Shown one piece after another: positions 43,455 through 53,035 of a stretch of DNA of 64,000 bases. A model generated the notes under the pieces. That model worked only from the letters and a program-made list of their open reading frames with translations. It did not search any database and was not told where the DNA came from. Both the position numbers and the translations under genes were made by a program. The DNA comes from Paracoccus sp. IB05 (GTDB taxonomy: Bacteria; Pseudomonadota; Alphaproteobacteria; Rhodobacterales; Rhodobacteraceae), in NCBI RefSeq assembly GCF_016405985.1, contig NZ_JAEFCF010000003.1, positions 124,001 through 188,000 on the forward strand. Reading direction: 5' to 3'. Every line of letters begins with the position of its first letter. Position 1 is the first letter of the stretch.

Positions 43455-44579
43455 TCAGTCATGAAACGCCTTTTGCAAAGGCCGGTCCCAGAAGGCGGGG
43501 TCGGCCAGCACTTCGACGAAACGATCCGCCGCAGCGCCTTCGCCAAAACCCGCATCGCGGGGCGCCTTGTTGCCCCAGGCATTGGTGAGAAACCCAAGGA
43601 TGGCCGCGCGGTCAAAGGCCGACACGGCGGTGACCGAGGCCGCGTCCGAGCGGTTGGTCTGGCGGGTACCCACATCCAGCGAAGGCACACCGAGAAATGG
43701 CGCCTCGCGCACGCCCGCCGAGGAATTGCCCACGATACAGGCGGCGTTGCGCATCAGTTCCGAAAAATGCGCGAAGCGCATCGAGGGCAGCACCCGGAAC
43801 CGCGCCTTCGGCAAAGCATCCAGCACCCGGAAAATCGCCTCTGATCCAGGGTCGTTGTTCGGTGCGATCACCACGAAATTGCGCTGGCTGTCGGTCAGAG
43901 CCGCGAACAGCGCCTCGGCCTGGGCGCCCATCGTCGCCTGTTCCGAGGTCACCGGGTGGAAGGTCGCGATGCCGTAATCGGCAAAGGGGATCGCATAGCG
44001 CGCCCGCACCTCGTCCAGCGTCACGCCCGAGGGGCGGGCGTGGAAATCCAGCTCCGGCGAGCCGATCACATGGATCACATCCTCGGGCTCGCCAAGCGCC
44101 ATCACCCGGCGTTTCGCTGTCTCGGAGGACACGAAGTGATGCGTGCAGAGCTTGGTATTGCAGTGGCGAAACACCTCGTCGATGGTCCCTGAAACCTCGC
44201 CCCCCTCGATATGGGCCGAGCGGATGTAATTCGTGGCCGAAACCAGCGCGCCCGCCATCGCCTCGATCCGGTCGCCATGGAGGACGATCAGATCCGGGCG
44301 GCTTTCGGTGACAAAATCCGAAAAGCCGGTGACGGTTTTTGCCAGCACGATATCCTGCGGATCGCCGGGGCGCTGGTTCAGAAATTCATGCGTCGCAATG
44401 CCGGGCTGGCGGCGCACCTCATGCGCGGTCAGCCCGTAGCGGGTCATCATATGCATGCCGGTCACGAAAAACGTGACCTCATGCCCCGCCTCGCGCGCCG
44501 CCGCCGCAAGTGGCTCCAGCTTGCCGAAATCGGCGCGGGTACCGGTCAGAAAGAGGATCCTGCGCGCCACCGACGTCAC
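43455..44579 (-). CDS. neuC: UDP-N-acetylglucosamine 2-epimerase (hydrolysing)
   Basis: 374 residues from a GTG that overlaps the neuB stop (GTGA); an ATG at 44594 would add five residues. NeuC/LegG-type enzymes convert a UDP-GlcNAc derivative to a free ManNAc-type sugar plus UDP. Motifs: FLTGTRADFGKLEPL, PDLIVLHGDRIEAMAGA, HIEGGEVSGTIDEVFRH, and CIVGNSSAGVREAPFLGVP. The product feeds NeuB, encoded just upstream. It converges with the SDR gene, with 21 bases between the stops. Confidence 0.93.
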   Translation of the reverse strand: MTSVARRILFLTGTRADFGKLEPLAAAAREAGHEVTFFVTGMHMMTRYGLTAHEVRRQPGIATHEFLNQRPGDPQDIVLAKTVTGFSDFVTESRPDLIVLHGDRIEAMAGALVSATNYIRSAHIEGGEVSGTIDEVFRHCNTKLCTHHFVSSETAKRRVMALGEPEDVIHVIGSPELDFHARPSGVTLDEVRARYAIPFADYGIATFHPVTSEQATMGAQAEALFAALTDSQRNFVVIAPNNDPGSEAIFRVLDALPKARFRVLPSMRFAHFSELMRNAACIVGNSSAGVREAPFLGVPSLDVGTRQTNRSDAASVTAVSAFDRAAILGFLTNAWGNKAPRDAGFGEGAAADRFVEVLADPAFWDRPLQKAFHD

Positions 44580-45616
44580 GCCAGATCGCTCCATTTCAGC
44601 TGGGTATTGCGCGTGACCGTGCGCGTCAGACGCTTGCCGATCAGCCTGTCAAAGTCATAGGCCGGGATTTCCCCGGAGCCCGGACGCCGTGCCCAGATAT
44701 CGATCTCATGGATCACATGGCCTTCCGGCAGGTCGCGATCCGCCACCACCGAGCCGCGCGCGAAACGGTAGACATCCTCTTCCGGCGCCGAGCGTTGCTT
44801 CGGGTTGTTCGCCGCGATCCAGATCTCTTTCGAGCGGTCGATCAGCAGGCGCAGCTCCGCCGGATCCATCGAATTGATGATGTCCGGGCCCTTGCGGTAG
44901 CGCGAATCCGTATAATGGCGCTCAAGGATCGTGGCCCCGAGCGCTACGCTTGCCAGTGCCATTTCCGGCCCGATGGAATGGTCGGAAAAGCCGACAACCG
45001 CCTTCGGGAAGGCCTCTTTCAGCTCGGTCACACCGCGCAGGGACACAATTTCAGGCGGGCTCGGGTAAAGGTTGGTGCATTCCAGCAGCGCATAGGGCAC
45101 GCCCGAAGCATCCAGAATATCCACGCTCGCGCGGATCGTATCGATGGTCTGCATGCCGGTCGACATGATCACCGGCTTGCCCTTTTTCGCGATATGGCGA
45201 ATGAGCGGCAGATTGTCGGCCTCTCCGCTGCCGATCTTATAGGCCGGCACATCCAGAGTTTCGAGAAAATCGGCCGCTGCACGCGAAAACGGCGTCGAGA
45301 TCCAGATCATCCCGAGGCTTTCGGTATAGCGTTTCAGCTCGGCCTCGTCGCTCTGGTCCAGGGCACAGCGCGCCATCACCTCCCAGATCGAGACATCGGC
45401 ATTCGGCGGGAAGATCTGCTTCGCCTCCTCCGTCATCTCGTCTTCGAGAATATGGGTCTGATGCTTGATCATCTCGCAGCCGGCTCCGGCAGCAAGGCGC
45501 ACCATTTCTTTCGCGACATCCAGATCGCCGCCGTGATTGATGCCGATTTCGGCGATGACCAGCGGCGGATGGGCGGGGCCGATCTCGCGGCCGGCAATGG
45601 TGATGGAACGGGTCAT
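44576..45616 (-). CDS. neuB: N-acetylneuraminate/nonulosonate synthase
   Basis: 346 residues. NeuB condenses a ManNAc-type sugar with phosphoenolpyruvate. The TIM-barrel part contains VIAEIGINHGGDLDVAKEM, MIKHQTHILEDEM, YKIGSGEADNLPLI, PVIMSTGMQ and VGFSDHSIGPEMALASVALGATILERHYT. The C-terminal SAF domain follows (SVVADRDLPEGHVIHEIDIWARRPG). NeuB/NeuC together suffice to make a sialic-acid-type sugar from UDP-GlcNAc; the legionaminic acid route would need LegB/C/H homologues, which are absent here. It is the first gene of the minus-strand pair. Confidence 0.94.
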   Translation of the reverse strand: MTRSITIAGREIGPAHPPLVIAEIGINHGGDLDVAKEMVRLAAGAGCEMIKHQTHILEDEMTEEAKQIFPPNADVSIWEVMARCALDQSDEAELKRYTESLGMIWISTPFSRAAADFLETLDVPAYKIGSGEADNLPLIRHIAKKGKPVIMSTGMQTIDTIRASVDILDASGVPYALLECTNLYPSPPEIVSLRGVTELKEAFPKAVVGFSDHSIGPEMALASVALGATILERHYTDSRYRKGPDIINSMDPAELRLLIDRSKEIWIAANNPKQRSAPEEDVYRFARGSVVADRDLPEGHVIHEIDIWARRPGSGEIPAYDFDRLIGKRLTRTVTRNTQLKWSDLA

Positions 45617-45700
45617 CGGCAGGTCTGCTTTCTGTCCTGGACTGATCGTGTAAAGCTCTGCCCGTGCTGCACCCCTGCCCCGGACTTGTCAAGGAAGCGG

Positions 45701-46267
45701 TCAGGGATCGCGCGGCGGGCGGCGATGCTGTGCAAACGGATAACGGGCAAGCTCGCTATAGCGGGGGCCGTTTGCGGTCAGCACGCTTTGCCAGAGCACA
45801 ATCTCATCGACCTGCCAGGGGCCGGCAGCAAAGCCCGCCCCGGCCGCGATGCCGCGTTCCAGCCGCATCAGCGTCGCGGGATCGGTACGGCTGAAACGGC
45901 CAAGCGTCACATGTGGCACAAAGCGGCGATGCGGAAGATCAAGCCCCGCGCGCCGCCCGGCCGCCTCGACCGCAGCCTGCAGCGCGACGAGTGACACAGA
46001 AGGCGCGACCCCGGCCCAGGCGCTGTGCGGTTTTGTGCCGCCAAAAAGCCCGAGCCCCGCCAGCGACATCTCAAATCCCGGCAGATGCAGATCGGAAAGC
46101 TCAAAGTGCAGCACCTCCGCGAGGTCGTCGGCGAGATCCTCACAAAAGAGCAGCGTCAGATGCAGCTCCTCTGCCGCAATCCTGCGGTGCAGCGGCAAAA
46201 GGAATTGCTGCAGGACAAGCGCCTCGCGCACAGATGCCGGCATATCCAGCCCGATGAATATCCGCAT
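45701..46267 (-). CDS. thpR: RNA 2',3'-cyclic phosphodiesterase
   Basis: 188 residues, the 2H phosphoesterase family. Both HxTx motifs are present: HLTL (His36) and HVTL (His119). The N-terminus MRIFIGLDMPASVREAL is the typical start of ThpR/LigT. It opens 2',3'-cyclic phosphate RNA ends in vitro; the cellular role is not settled. The ATG at 46267 is chosen because family members begin with this strand. It is separated from neuB by 84 bases. Confidence 0.9.
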   Translation of the reverse strand: MRIFIGLDMPASVREALVLQQFLLPLHRRIAAEELHLTLLFCEDLADDLAEVLHFELSDLHLPGFEMSLAGLGLFGGTKPHSAWAGVAPSVSLVALQAAVEAAGRRAGLDLPHRRFVPHVTLGRFSRTDPATLMRLERGIAAGAGFAAGPWQVDEIVLWQSVLTANGPRYSELARYPFAQHRRPPRDP

Positions 46268-46488
46268 CAGCCTTCTCCACATCCCGCCCAGGCGGGGATT
46301 TTGATCCGGCACAGCGTCACAATCTTGTGCATATTAGCCTCACAGACAGAAAATCTTGATAAATCTCTATATAACCATAGGCCGGGCGGCGCGCGTCAGG
46401 CACAATGAACCATATGTATAACAGACTCCCGGGTCCGCAGGGTTTTGCTGCAACGGCCGAACGGGTGCGAGGGTAGCTGGTAAATAAT
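46268..46488. other. Divergent promoter region of thpR and NUDIX gene
   Basis: About 220 bases, notably AT-rich at 46320-46385. It should hold both promoters. No hairpin or gene recognised. Confidence 0.35.
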
Positions 46489-47001
46489 ATGAACAAAGAG
46501 GTCAGGCTAGCGTATCGGGATTCCGATTTGGAAATCAGGCTTCAGCTTGCGGCATTGTGCTGGAATGAAAGCAAGGACGGGACACGGATCCTGTTGATCA
46601 CCAGCCGTGACACCGGCCGCTGGGTGCTTCCCAAGGGCTGGCCGATGGCAGATCGCAGCAATGCCGATGCCGCGCTGACCGAGGCCTGGGAAGAGGCCGG
46701 GGTGACCGGGGCAACCGATGGGTTTCCGGTCGGAAATTACAGCTATGACAAGGTGCTGTGCCGCGACACCGATCTGGCGCTGCGCTGCGATGTCGAGGTC
46801 TATCCGGTACGGGTCGCCAGCCTTGCCCGCAAATATCCCGAATATCGTCAGCGGCGGCGCAAATGGTTCAGCCCGGAAAAAGCGGCGCGCAAGGTTGACG
46901 AGCCAGATCTGCAACAGCTGATCCTTGCCTTCGCGGCAGGCAATGCAAAACCGAACGGCGCAAAGCAGGATGGGTCAAAGCAGGATGGCGGTCAGGTCTG
47001 A
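46489..47001 (+). CDS. NUDIX hydrolase (diphosphoinositol-polyphosphate-phosphohydrolase-like)
   Basis: 170 residues. The Nudix helix appears as GWPMADRSNADAALTEAWEEAGV, preceded by RWVLPKGWP; the glutamates of AWEEAG bind the catalytic metals. The arrangement is the DIPP/Aps type common in alphaproteobacteria, which cleaves nucleotide or inositol pyrophosphates. The C-terminal 20 residues are a Lys/Gln/Gly-rich tail of three short repeats (AKQDGSKQDGG). It stands alone upstream of the DUF1178 gene. Confidence 0.88.
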   Translation: MNKEVRLAYRDSDLEIRLQLAALCWNESKDGTRILLITSRDTGRWVLPKGWPMADRSNADAALTEAWEEAGVTGATDGFPVGNYSYDKVLCRDTDLALRCDVEVYPVRVASLARKYPEYRQRRRKWFSPEKAARKVDEPDLQQLILAFAAGNAKPNGAKQDGSKQDGGQV

Positions 47002-47127
47002 CCTGCTTCCTTCGACCGGCTCTGACAGGATCCGGTGGCTGTGGCCTTGACCCGCGCCCGCGAAACACTAGCTTCCCCGCTATATGGTCCGGCACCAAAG
47101 GCCCGGGCCAGCAGGAGATTACGCAGA

Positions 47128-47595
47128 ATGATCCGCTACACGCTGCAATGCGAGGCAGGCCATGGGTTTGAGAGCTGGTTCGCCGATGGCCAGGCCTTTG
47201 ACAGCCTGTCGCGCGCCGGCCACCTGGCCTGTCCGGTCTGCGGCAGCGCGCGCGTTGAAAAGGCGCTGATGACACCCTCGCTTGGCCCCGCCCGCAAGGC
47301 GGCACCCACCGGGGAAACGCCGTCTTCCGGCGCGCCCGAAGCCTCGCCTGCTGCGCCACCGGTCCCCTCGCGCGCCGAGATCGAAAATGCCCTGGCTGTT
47401 TTGCGCCGCGAGGTCGAAAAGAACTCGGAATATGTCGGGATGAATTTCGCAGCCGAGGCGCGCCGCATCCATGACGGCGATGCGCCCGAGCGCTCGATCT
47501 ATGGCGAGGCCAGGCCGGAAGAGGCGCGGAAGCTGCTGGACGACGGCGTGCATGTAATGCCTTTGCCGTTCCTGCCACGCCGCAAGGCCAACTGA
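47128..47595 (+). CDS. DUF1178-family protein
   Basis: 155 residues. MIRYTLQCEAGHGFESWF with Cys8, and CPVCGS with Cys35 and Cys38, resemble a zinc ribbon. A Pro/Ala-rich linker (about residues 50-80) joins the C-terminal signature VEKNSEYVGMNFAAEARRIHDG and ERSIYGEARPEEARKLLDDG. The family is conserved in alpha- and betaproteobacteria without known function. AGGAG precedes the ATG at 47128. It borders the second phage scar, which begins just downstream. Confidence 0.9.
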   Translation: MIRYTLQCEAGHGFESWFADGQAFDSLSRAGHLACPVCGSARVEKALMTPSLGPARKAAPTGETPSSGAPEASPAAPPVPSRAEIENALAVLRREVEKNSEYVGMNFAAEARRIHDGDAPERSIYGEARPEEARKLLDDGVHVMPLPFLPRRKAN

Positions 47596-47942
47596 ACGCC
47601 CCTCCGGCGGGAAAAGACGCGGCCAGAGACCGTTTTGGCTATGGTTTTCACCCAATGAGGCGAACCTGGCACGGCCCGGTTCCGGGCCGAACCTGACGGT
47701 GCTGACCGGCCCCGCGATCGCCAGCAAAGCGAGTTAAAGCGCGGATAAGGGTGACCACGCCGCCATGCGTTTTGCCACAGTGAACCCTGCTCGGGCTGCA
47801 ACGCGCAAAACGTGGCGACAGGCGGAGGATTACCAGAAGTCGTCAGGCGACGGCCCCGCCGCAAACCGGCGCTGGTCGCCGGGATCAGCAAAGGCGCAAA
47901 ACCACGGAGGCAGAGGCCAGCCGAGCCGTCCATGCCTTCGTC

Positions 47943-48449
47943 ACCACCAGGCAGCCGTTTTTGCAATCTGACACACGCTTGCTGAATGCAAGCGGGCTGG
48001 ACCAAACGTCCCCGGTTCCCGATGAACCCCAGAGGCGATGGATTGCGACCCAGAGAGGCCAGGTTCCTCTTCTCCAGCTCTGTCACCTCCAAAGGGGCGA
48101 GCAGTATATCACGGAAGGCGGCGCGGGATTTAGGATCCCCGGTTCGTTCGAACTGATCGGCCCCGGGCCGCACAGCGACCATCCGCCCGCCGAGGTCAAC
48201 GTCCTCCCATTGTAGTGCCGGCAGCTCGCCATGCCGCATGCCGGTGACAACAGAGATGCAGACAAGCGGGCTCAGATACCGAACAACGCCGCCTGGCCCC
48301 AATACCGCGCGGGACACATCGAGCAGGCCAAGCATTTCTGCTTTCGTCGGACTCTCCTTGCGTTCAGCCTTTCGCCCCAGAAGGCGCAGATCGCCCTCGG
48401 TCGTCGCGTTCCGGCTGATGACCCCTTGTGTGAAGGCGCGGCGGATCGT
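47943..48449 (-). pseudogene. Tyrosine recombinase (phage integrase) fragment
   Basis: The frame contains LVCISVVTGMRHGELPALQWEDVDLGGR, which holds the first catalytic Arg of tyrosine recombinases, and RAAFRDILLAPLEVTELEKR. The HxxR and Tyr motifs that should follow are missing: after RLQKRLPGG the sequence loses resemblance. The N-terminal core-binding domain is also incomplete. The frame is open from a capsid-like sequence at its 5' end, giving a 461-codon chimeric ORF (47499-48884) that cannot be a functional integrase. Confidence 0.65.
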
Positions 48450-48884
48450 TGAGCGCAGGCGCCGGAGCGGGGGTCGAGGTGATGCCATCGGTCGCCGCGC
48501 CGGAAATGACGCCGAGGGCGGCGCGCCGGTGCCGTTTCCGGTGCCGGGGAAAATGGCCTTGCGCGTGGCGCGCATGTGGATGCCAAGGGTCTGTTCTGGT
48601 TTCAGCGCCCTATCGATGGTCGCGTATTCGGTCAGACCGGCGACATAGCCGGTCTCAGTTGCGGCCCACCCTGCGGTGATGCTCGAGATGGTCACCGGCC
48701 ATTCGACAGCGCCCGAACCCACGGTGATAAGCTGCGCCCGCCTCTGCACCGCGACAGCGACCGGGAACAGGCGGTCAATGATCGGGCGCGGCTGGATCAG
48801 GCCCGGGGTGCCAGCGGCCACGGTTTCGCTGGCATATTGCTCGAGCACCATCAGGGAAACGGGATGCCACGAAATCGGTGACAC
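48450..48884 (-). pseudogene. HK97-type major capsid protein N-terminal fragment
   Basis: The first 120 codons of the chimeric ORF read PRPIIDRLFPVAVAVQRRA, VEWPVTISSITAGWAATE and ATIDRALKPEQTLGIHMRATRK, which match phage major capsid proteins of alphaproteobacteria. Then the reading frame shifts: another frame continues ALGVISGAATDGITSTPAPALNDP up to about 48450 before integrase sequence starts. At least one frameshift and one deletion are therefore present. The ATG at 48884 lies within the capsid sequence; the true start is lost. Confidence 0.6.
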
Positions 48885-48982
48885 CCAGGCCGTGCCCAGC
48901 CAGGCAGACTCGCCCCTGGTGGCGCATGGTTTCCCCGATCACGTCACAGACCCCCGCACTCTTGTCTCATCGGGCGCGGCGG

Positions 48983-49164
48983 TCACGGCGCGGGCGTAGC
49001 CGCGAGCCGGAGCGCCACACCGGCCTTTCCCGGCCGCATGCCCCCGGCCTGCGCGTCGACGGAACGCGGGCATTGAAAATGCCGATCCCCCCGGATTCGG
49101 TCAGGGTGACGCAGATCTTCCCGCGGGAGTTTTTCGGGATCGTGGCAACAGGCAGATCAGCCAC
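48983..49164 (-). pseudogene. PC4/YdbC-type ssDNA-binding transcriptional coactivator, single-base frameshift
   Basis: From a GTG at 49164 with GGAGGG eight bases upstream, the frame reads ADLPVATIPKNSRGKICVTLTE and GGIGIFNARV. The continuation in that frame is unrelated, but the adjacent frame gives DAQAGGMRPGKAGVALRLA and a stop at 48983. Loss of one base near 49064 explains the split. IPKNSRxxIxVxL and the PGKxGxALRL motif are typical of the small PC4-domain proteins often carried on phages and mobile elements. Confidence 0.6.
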
Positions 49165-49488
49165 TGGCCTGCCCTCCGTTCCTCTGCGTCTCAGGCCCTG
49201 CGTTCAGATCGGAACGCCGGGCGCAGACGCGGGCACCGATTTTGACGGTCGGGATCGCCGCCGTTTCGCGCCGGGAACAGGCCTGCCGCTCGCGAATGCC
49301 GAGGTGGCTGCCTGTGCCCGTCTTTGCCGCATTCCCTCGCGGCCAGCAAAGAGCGCCCTGAGGACGTACAAGACCCTTGAGGCCATTGAGATAAGGGGGG
49401 GCTGCACGAAAGTACTCCCGGCTGCAGGCGCGCGCCGGTTCGGGAAGGATGTGCCCCCGGGCACCATCCCCGGGGGCAAAATGCGATC
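49165..49488. other. Right edge of the second phage scar
   Basis: 324 bases with open frames on both strands but no recognisable product. The end of the MarR gene is at 49489. Nothing else to report. Confidence 0.3.
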
Positions 49489-49986
49489 TCAGTAGATATA
49501 ACGGATCTGTTCGGTCCAGAACCGCTCCATGCGGCGCAGCGAGATATTGATCTCGTCCATGCCGCTGACATCGATCACGCCGCGTTTTTCGAGGCCCTCG
49601 GCATGGCGCAGGAACAGGTCCGAGACCTGATTGCGCAGGATCCGGCCCTTTTCCGTCAGCCGCACCCGCACCGAACGCCGGTCGATTTCAGACCGCTGAT
49701 GGTGCATATAGCCAAGATCGACCAGCTTCTTGAGATTGTAGCTGACATTCGAGCCCTGGTAGTAACCGCGGCTTTTCAGCTCGCCCGCGGTCACCTCGTT
49801 TTCGCCGATGTTGAACAGGAGCAGGGCCTGGACCGGGTTGACCTCCAACACGCGCAGGCGCTCGAACTCATCCTTGATGACATCAAGCAGCAATCTGTGC
49901 AGGCGTTCTACCAGGCCCAGATTGTCGAGATAACAGGAGAGGAACGCTTTCTGCGATCCATCGAGGACGGATTGATGGAGGGACAT
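49489..49986 (-). CDS. MarR-family transcriptional regulator
   Basis: 165 residues with a winged helix at about 55-125 (VNPVQALLLFNIGENEVTAGELKSRGYYQGSNVSYNLKKLVDLGYMHHQRSEIDRRSVRVRLTEKG). The segment GYYQGSNVSYNLKKL is shared with the LdtR-like MarR group of alphaproteobacteria, though I cannot confirm orthology. The ATG at 49986 follows GGAGCAAAG; upstream codons in frame are cysteine-rich and not protein-like. A CGCGAT-TT-ATCGCG palindrome lies 80 bases upstream and may be its operator. The sdhE gene upstream is on the same strand. Confidence 0.85.
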   Translation of the reverse strand: MSLHQSVLDGSQKAFLSCYLDNLGLVERLHRLLLDVIKDEFERLRVLEVNPVQALLLFNIGENEVTAGELKSRGYYQGSNVSYNLKKLVDLGYMHHQRSEIDRRSVRVRLTEKGRILRNQVSDLFLRHAEGLEKRGVIDVSGMDEINISLRRMERFWTEQIRYIY

Positions 49987-50067
49987 TTGTACTTTGCTCC
50001 GCACGTAACAGACGGAGACAGAATCAGCACAAAGCACAAACATTCCGTAAACTCGCGACGATTTTGC

Positions 50068-50081
50068 CGCGATTTATCGCG
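50068..50081. promoter_or_regulatory. Palindrome upstream of the MarR gene
   Basis: CGCGAT-TT-ATCGCG is perfectly symmetric. A further TCGCG lies at 50053, giving three related half-sites within 30 bases. The spacing and the upstream position fit a MarR autoregulatory operator. Confidence 0.45.
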
Positions 50082-50087
50082 AAAGGA

Positions 50088-50381
50088 TCAGCCTGCGAGC
50101 CGGGTCGCCGCAAAATCCGCGATACGCGGCAGCAAAGGCGCGGTCCAGTCCGGGGCGGGAACCGTGCCCAGAACCCAGGTCAGAAGGTCCTGATCATTCT
50201 CGGATAAAAGCCGGTCATAAAGATCCAGCTCTTCCGCCGTCAGCCCCGCCAGCCCGGCATCGGCAAATGGCCCGAACACAAGGTCCATCTCTTTAATGCC
50301 ACGGCGCCAGCTGCGCATCCGCATCCGGCGGAGCCGGGCGTCATGGCTTTCTCCCGGCACCGCCCCCTCTTTCGCAACCAT
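50088..50381 (-). CDS. sdhE: Succinate dehydrogenase assembly factor SdhE
   Basis: 97 residues, the normal size. The invariant RGxxE motif occurs in RSWRRGIKEMDLVFGPFAD, and DRLLSENDQDLLTWVLG follows as in the family. SdhE assists covalent attachment of FAD to the flavoprotein subunit of succinate dehydrogenase or fumarate reductase. No sdh genes lie in this window. The upstream XRE gene ends three bases before its start, so the two form one transcript. Confidence 0.92.
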   Translation of the reverse strand: MVAKEGAVPGESHDARLRRMRMRSWRRGIKEMDLVFGPFADAGLAGLTAEELDLYDRLLSENDQDLLTWVLGTVPAPDWTAPLLPRIADFAATRLAG

Positions 50382-50384
50382 CGC

Positions 50385-50807
50385 TCACTCCTGCCGCAAA
50401 GCCTGTCTGAGCCGCTTTTCCACCGTTGCGATCTCCTGCACAAGCCCCGCCGCCTTTGCCCTGAGCCGCGTCAGGTCGGCCAGCGCATCGCTCAGCGCCA
50501 CTGGCATTGCCTCCGCCTCCGGCAGGCCCAGCCCGTCGCCCTCGGCCGTGAGGAGCCAGGCGAGCGAGACATTCAGCATCCCCGCCAGCGTCGAAAGCCG
50601 GTTGCCCCGCGGCTCTGCCATATCGTCTTCCCAGGCCTGCAGCGTGGTCAGCCGCACCCCCAGCCGTTGCGCCAGATCTTCCTGGCTCAGCCCGGCCGCC
50701 TCGCGCGCACCGGCAAGCCGGTCGCCAAAGGTTGCCACATCCGCCGAGAACCAGTCCTCGGGCGCCAGATCCACACCCGGCTCACGTCCTGTGCTGCTTT
50801 CCGCCAT
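50385..50807 (-). CDS. XRE-family regulator with coiled tail
   Basis: 140 residues. The helix-turn-helix occupies about residues 28-90 (FGDRLAGAREAAGLSQEDLAQRLGVRLTTLQAWEDDMAEPRGNRLSTLAGMLNVSLAWLLT). The C-terminal 35 residues are charged and likely helical. The ATG at 50807 follows GGAGAGG; the open frame continues far upstream only as an antisense shadow of the aminotransferase gene. It is coupled to sdhE, but a regulatory link to succinate dehydrogenase is speculative. Confidence 0.87.
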   Translation of the reverse strand: MAESSTGREPGVDLAPEDWFSADVATFGDRLAGAREAAGLSQEDLAQRLGVRLTTLQAWEDDMAEPRGNRLSTLAGMLNVSLAWLLTAEGDGLGLPEAEAMPVALSDALADLTRLRAKAAGLVQEIATVEKRLRQALRQE

Positions 50808-50858
50808 CACGCCTCTCCTTTGCTGATATCGCTTGTATGAACGGGGGGGCGAACTTAA

Positions 50859-52106
<1,248 letters not shown>

Positions 52107-52153
52107 GCGGTAACCACCGATCATGATCGGTGGAGCGCAGCATGGGGGAAGCC

Positions 52154-52516
52154 ATGACCCAGGACCGGATCACCGCCAATCTGCCGTCGCGCGATATGCG
52201 GGCGACGGAAGAGTTCTATGCCAGGCTCGGCTTTGCCACGCGCTATTTCAGCGAGGGCTGGATGATCCTCGGGCGCGGCGCACTGGAGCTGGAGTTTTTC
52301 GCCTGGCCTGATCTTGATCCGGCACAGAGCAGTTTCTCGGCCTGTATCCGGGTGGATGACCCGGATGCATTGCTTGGAGAATGGCAAAAGCTCGGCCTCG
52401 CAGCCGAGGGGATCCCGCGCCTCACCGGGTTTTTCCGTCCGGAGGGTGCGCCGCGGATGTTCGCGCTGATTGATCCTGAGGGATCTTTGCTGCGGGTGAT
52501 CGACAATCGCGACTGA
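52154..52516 (+). CDS. Glyoxalase/bleomycin-resistance-type protein
   Basis: 120 residues. ITANLPSRDMRATEEFYARLGFATRYF starts the vicinal-oxygen-chelate fold, and GWMILGRGALELEFF plus FALIDPEGSLLRVI complete it. Small proteins of this type bind bleomycin-like drugs or are uncharacterised dioxygenase relatives. The ATG at 52154 matches the typical family start and has GGGGGAA before it; an ATG at 52142 (with GGAG) would add four residues. Resistance function is not implied by sequence alone. Confidence 0.8.
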   Translation: MTQDRITANLPSRDMRATEEFYARLGFATRYFSEGWMILGRGALELEFFAWPDLDPAQSSFSACIRVDDPDALLGEWQKLGLAAEGIPRLTGFFRPEGAPRMFALIDPEGSLLRVIDNRD

Positions 52517-52614
52517 GGTGGGCGGGCGTCAGCAGGGGCTGGTTTTTGCGGAAATTTGCGCTTAAATCAGCCGGATTGACGGTTTTTGCCCATGGCGCCA
52601 GGAATAGTCCCGAC

Positions 52615-53013
52615 ATGTCCGACAGCTTACCCCCCTATTACTTTCGTATCCGGGAAAATGGGGCCTCGGTCTGCCGGGTGGACACAGAAAACCGCCAGCG
52701 CCGGATCGAGCTGGACGAGATCGCCAGCGTCAATGTGAAGAACGGCACTATCCGGCCACATGGGGATCGCGAGCTTTCAGAGGCAGATCTTGAGGCGATC
52801 CGCACCTGGCTTGCAAAGCGGCGCGCGCTGCTCGACGCCCGCGAGACGGATGATATCCTGCGCACCGTGGATCATCTGAACATGACCTCGCAATGGGCCC
52901 AGTCAAAGGCCAGTGATGCGCAGCTTGACGAGGTCACCGATGCCCTGCTGCTTGCGATGCATGACCTGCGCAGCGTCCTGGTGCGCAGGAAGGCCGAGCG
53001 ACTGACGACCTGA
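52615..53013 (+). CDS. Conserved-looking hypothetical protein, 132 residues
   Basis: The product starts MSDSLPPYYFRIRENGASVCRVD and contains RRIELDEIASVNVKNGTIRPHGDRELSEADLEAIRTWLAKR and a helical, charged C-terminus (HLNMTSQWAQSKASDAQLDEVTDALLLAMHDLRSVLVRRK). Codon use is like its neighbours and the sequence is protein-like, so a real soluble gene is likely. I do not recognise the family. The ATG at 52615 is used because upstream codons are less convincing. It ends before three hairpins at 53036-53105. Confidence 0.75.
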   Translation: MSDSLPPYYFRIRENGASVCRVDTENRQRRIELDEIASVNVKNGTIRPHGDRELSEADLEAIRTWLAKRRALLDARETDDILRTVDHLNMTSQWAQSKASDAQLDEVTDALLLAMHDLRSVLVRRKAERLTT

Positions 53014-53035
53014 GGTGCAACAGCGGCCAGAGGCG

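Noticed and set aside
44510-45994. 494-codon plus-strand open frame over neuB
   Set aside because: Antisense shadow of neuB, which has complete synthase motifs on the minus strand.
47943-49164. Gene transfer agent cluster
   Set aside because: Only a capsid fragment, an integrase fragment and a PC4-type remnant are present, all broken; GTA clusters lack an integrase and have about 15 ordered structural genes.
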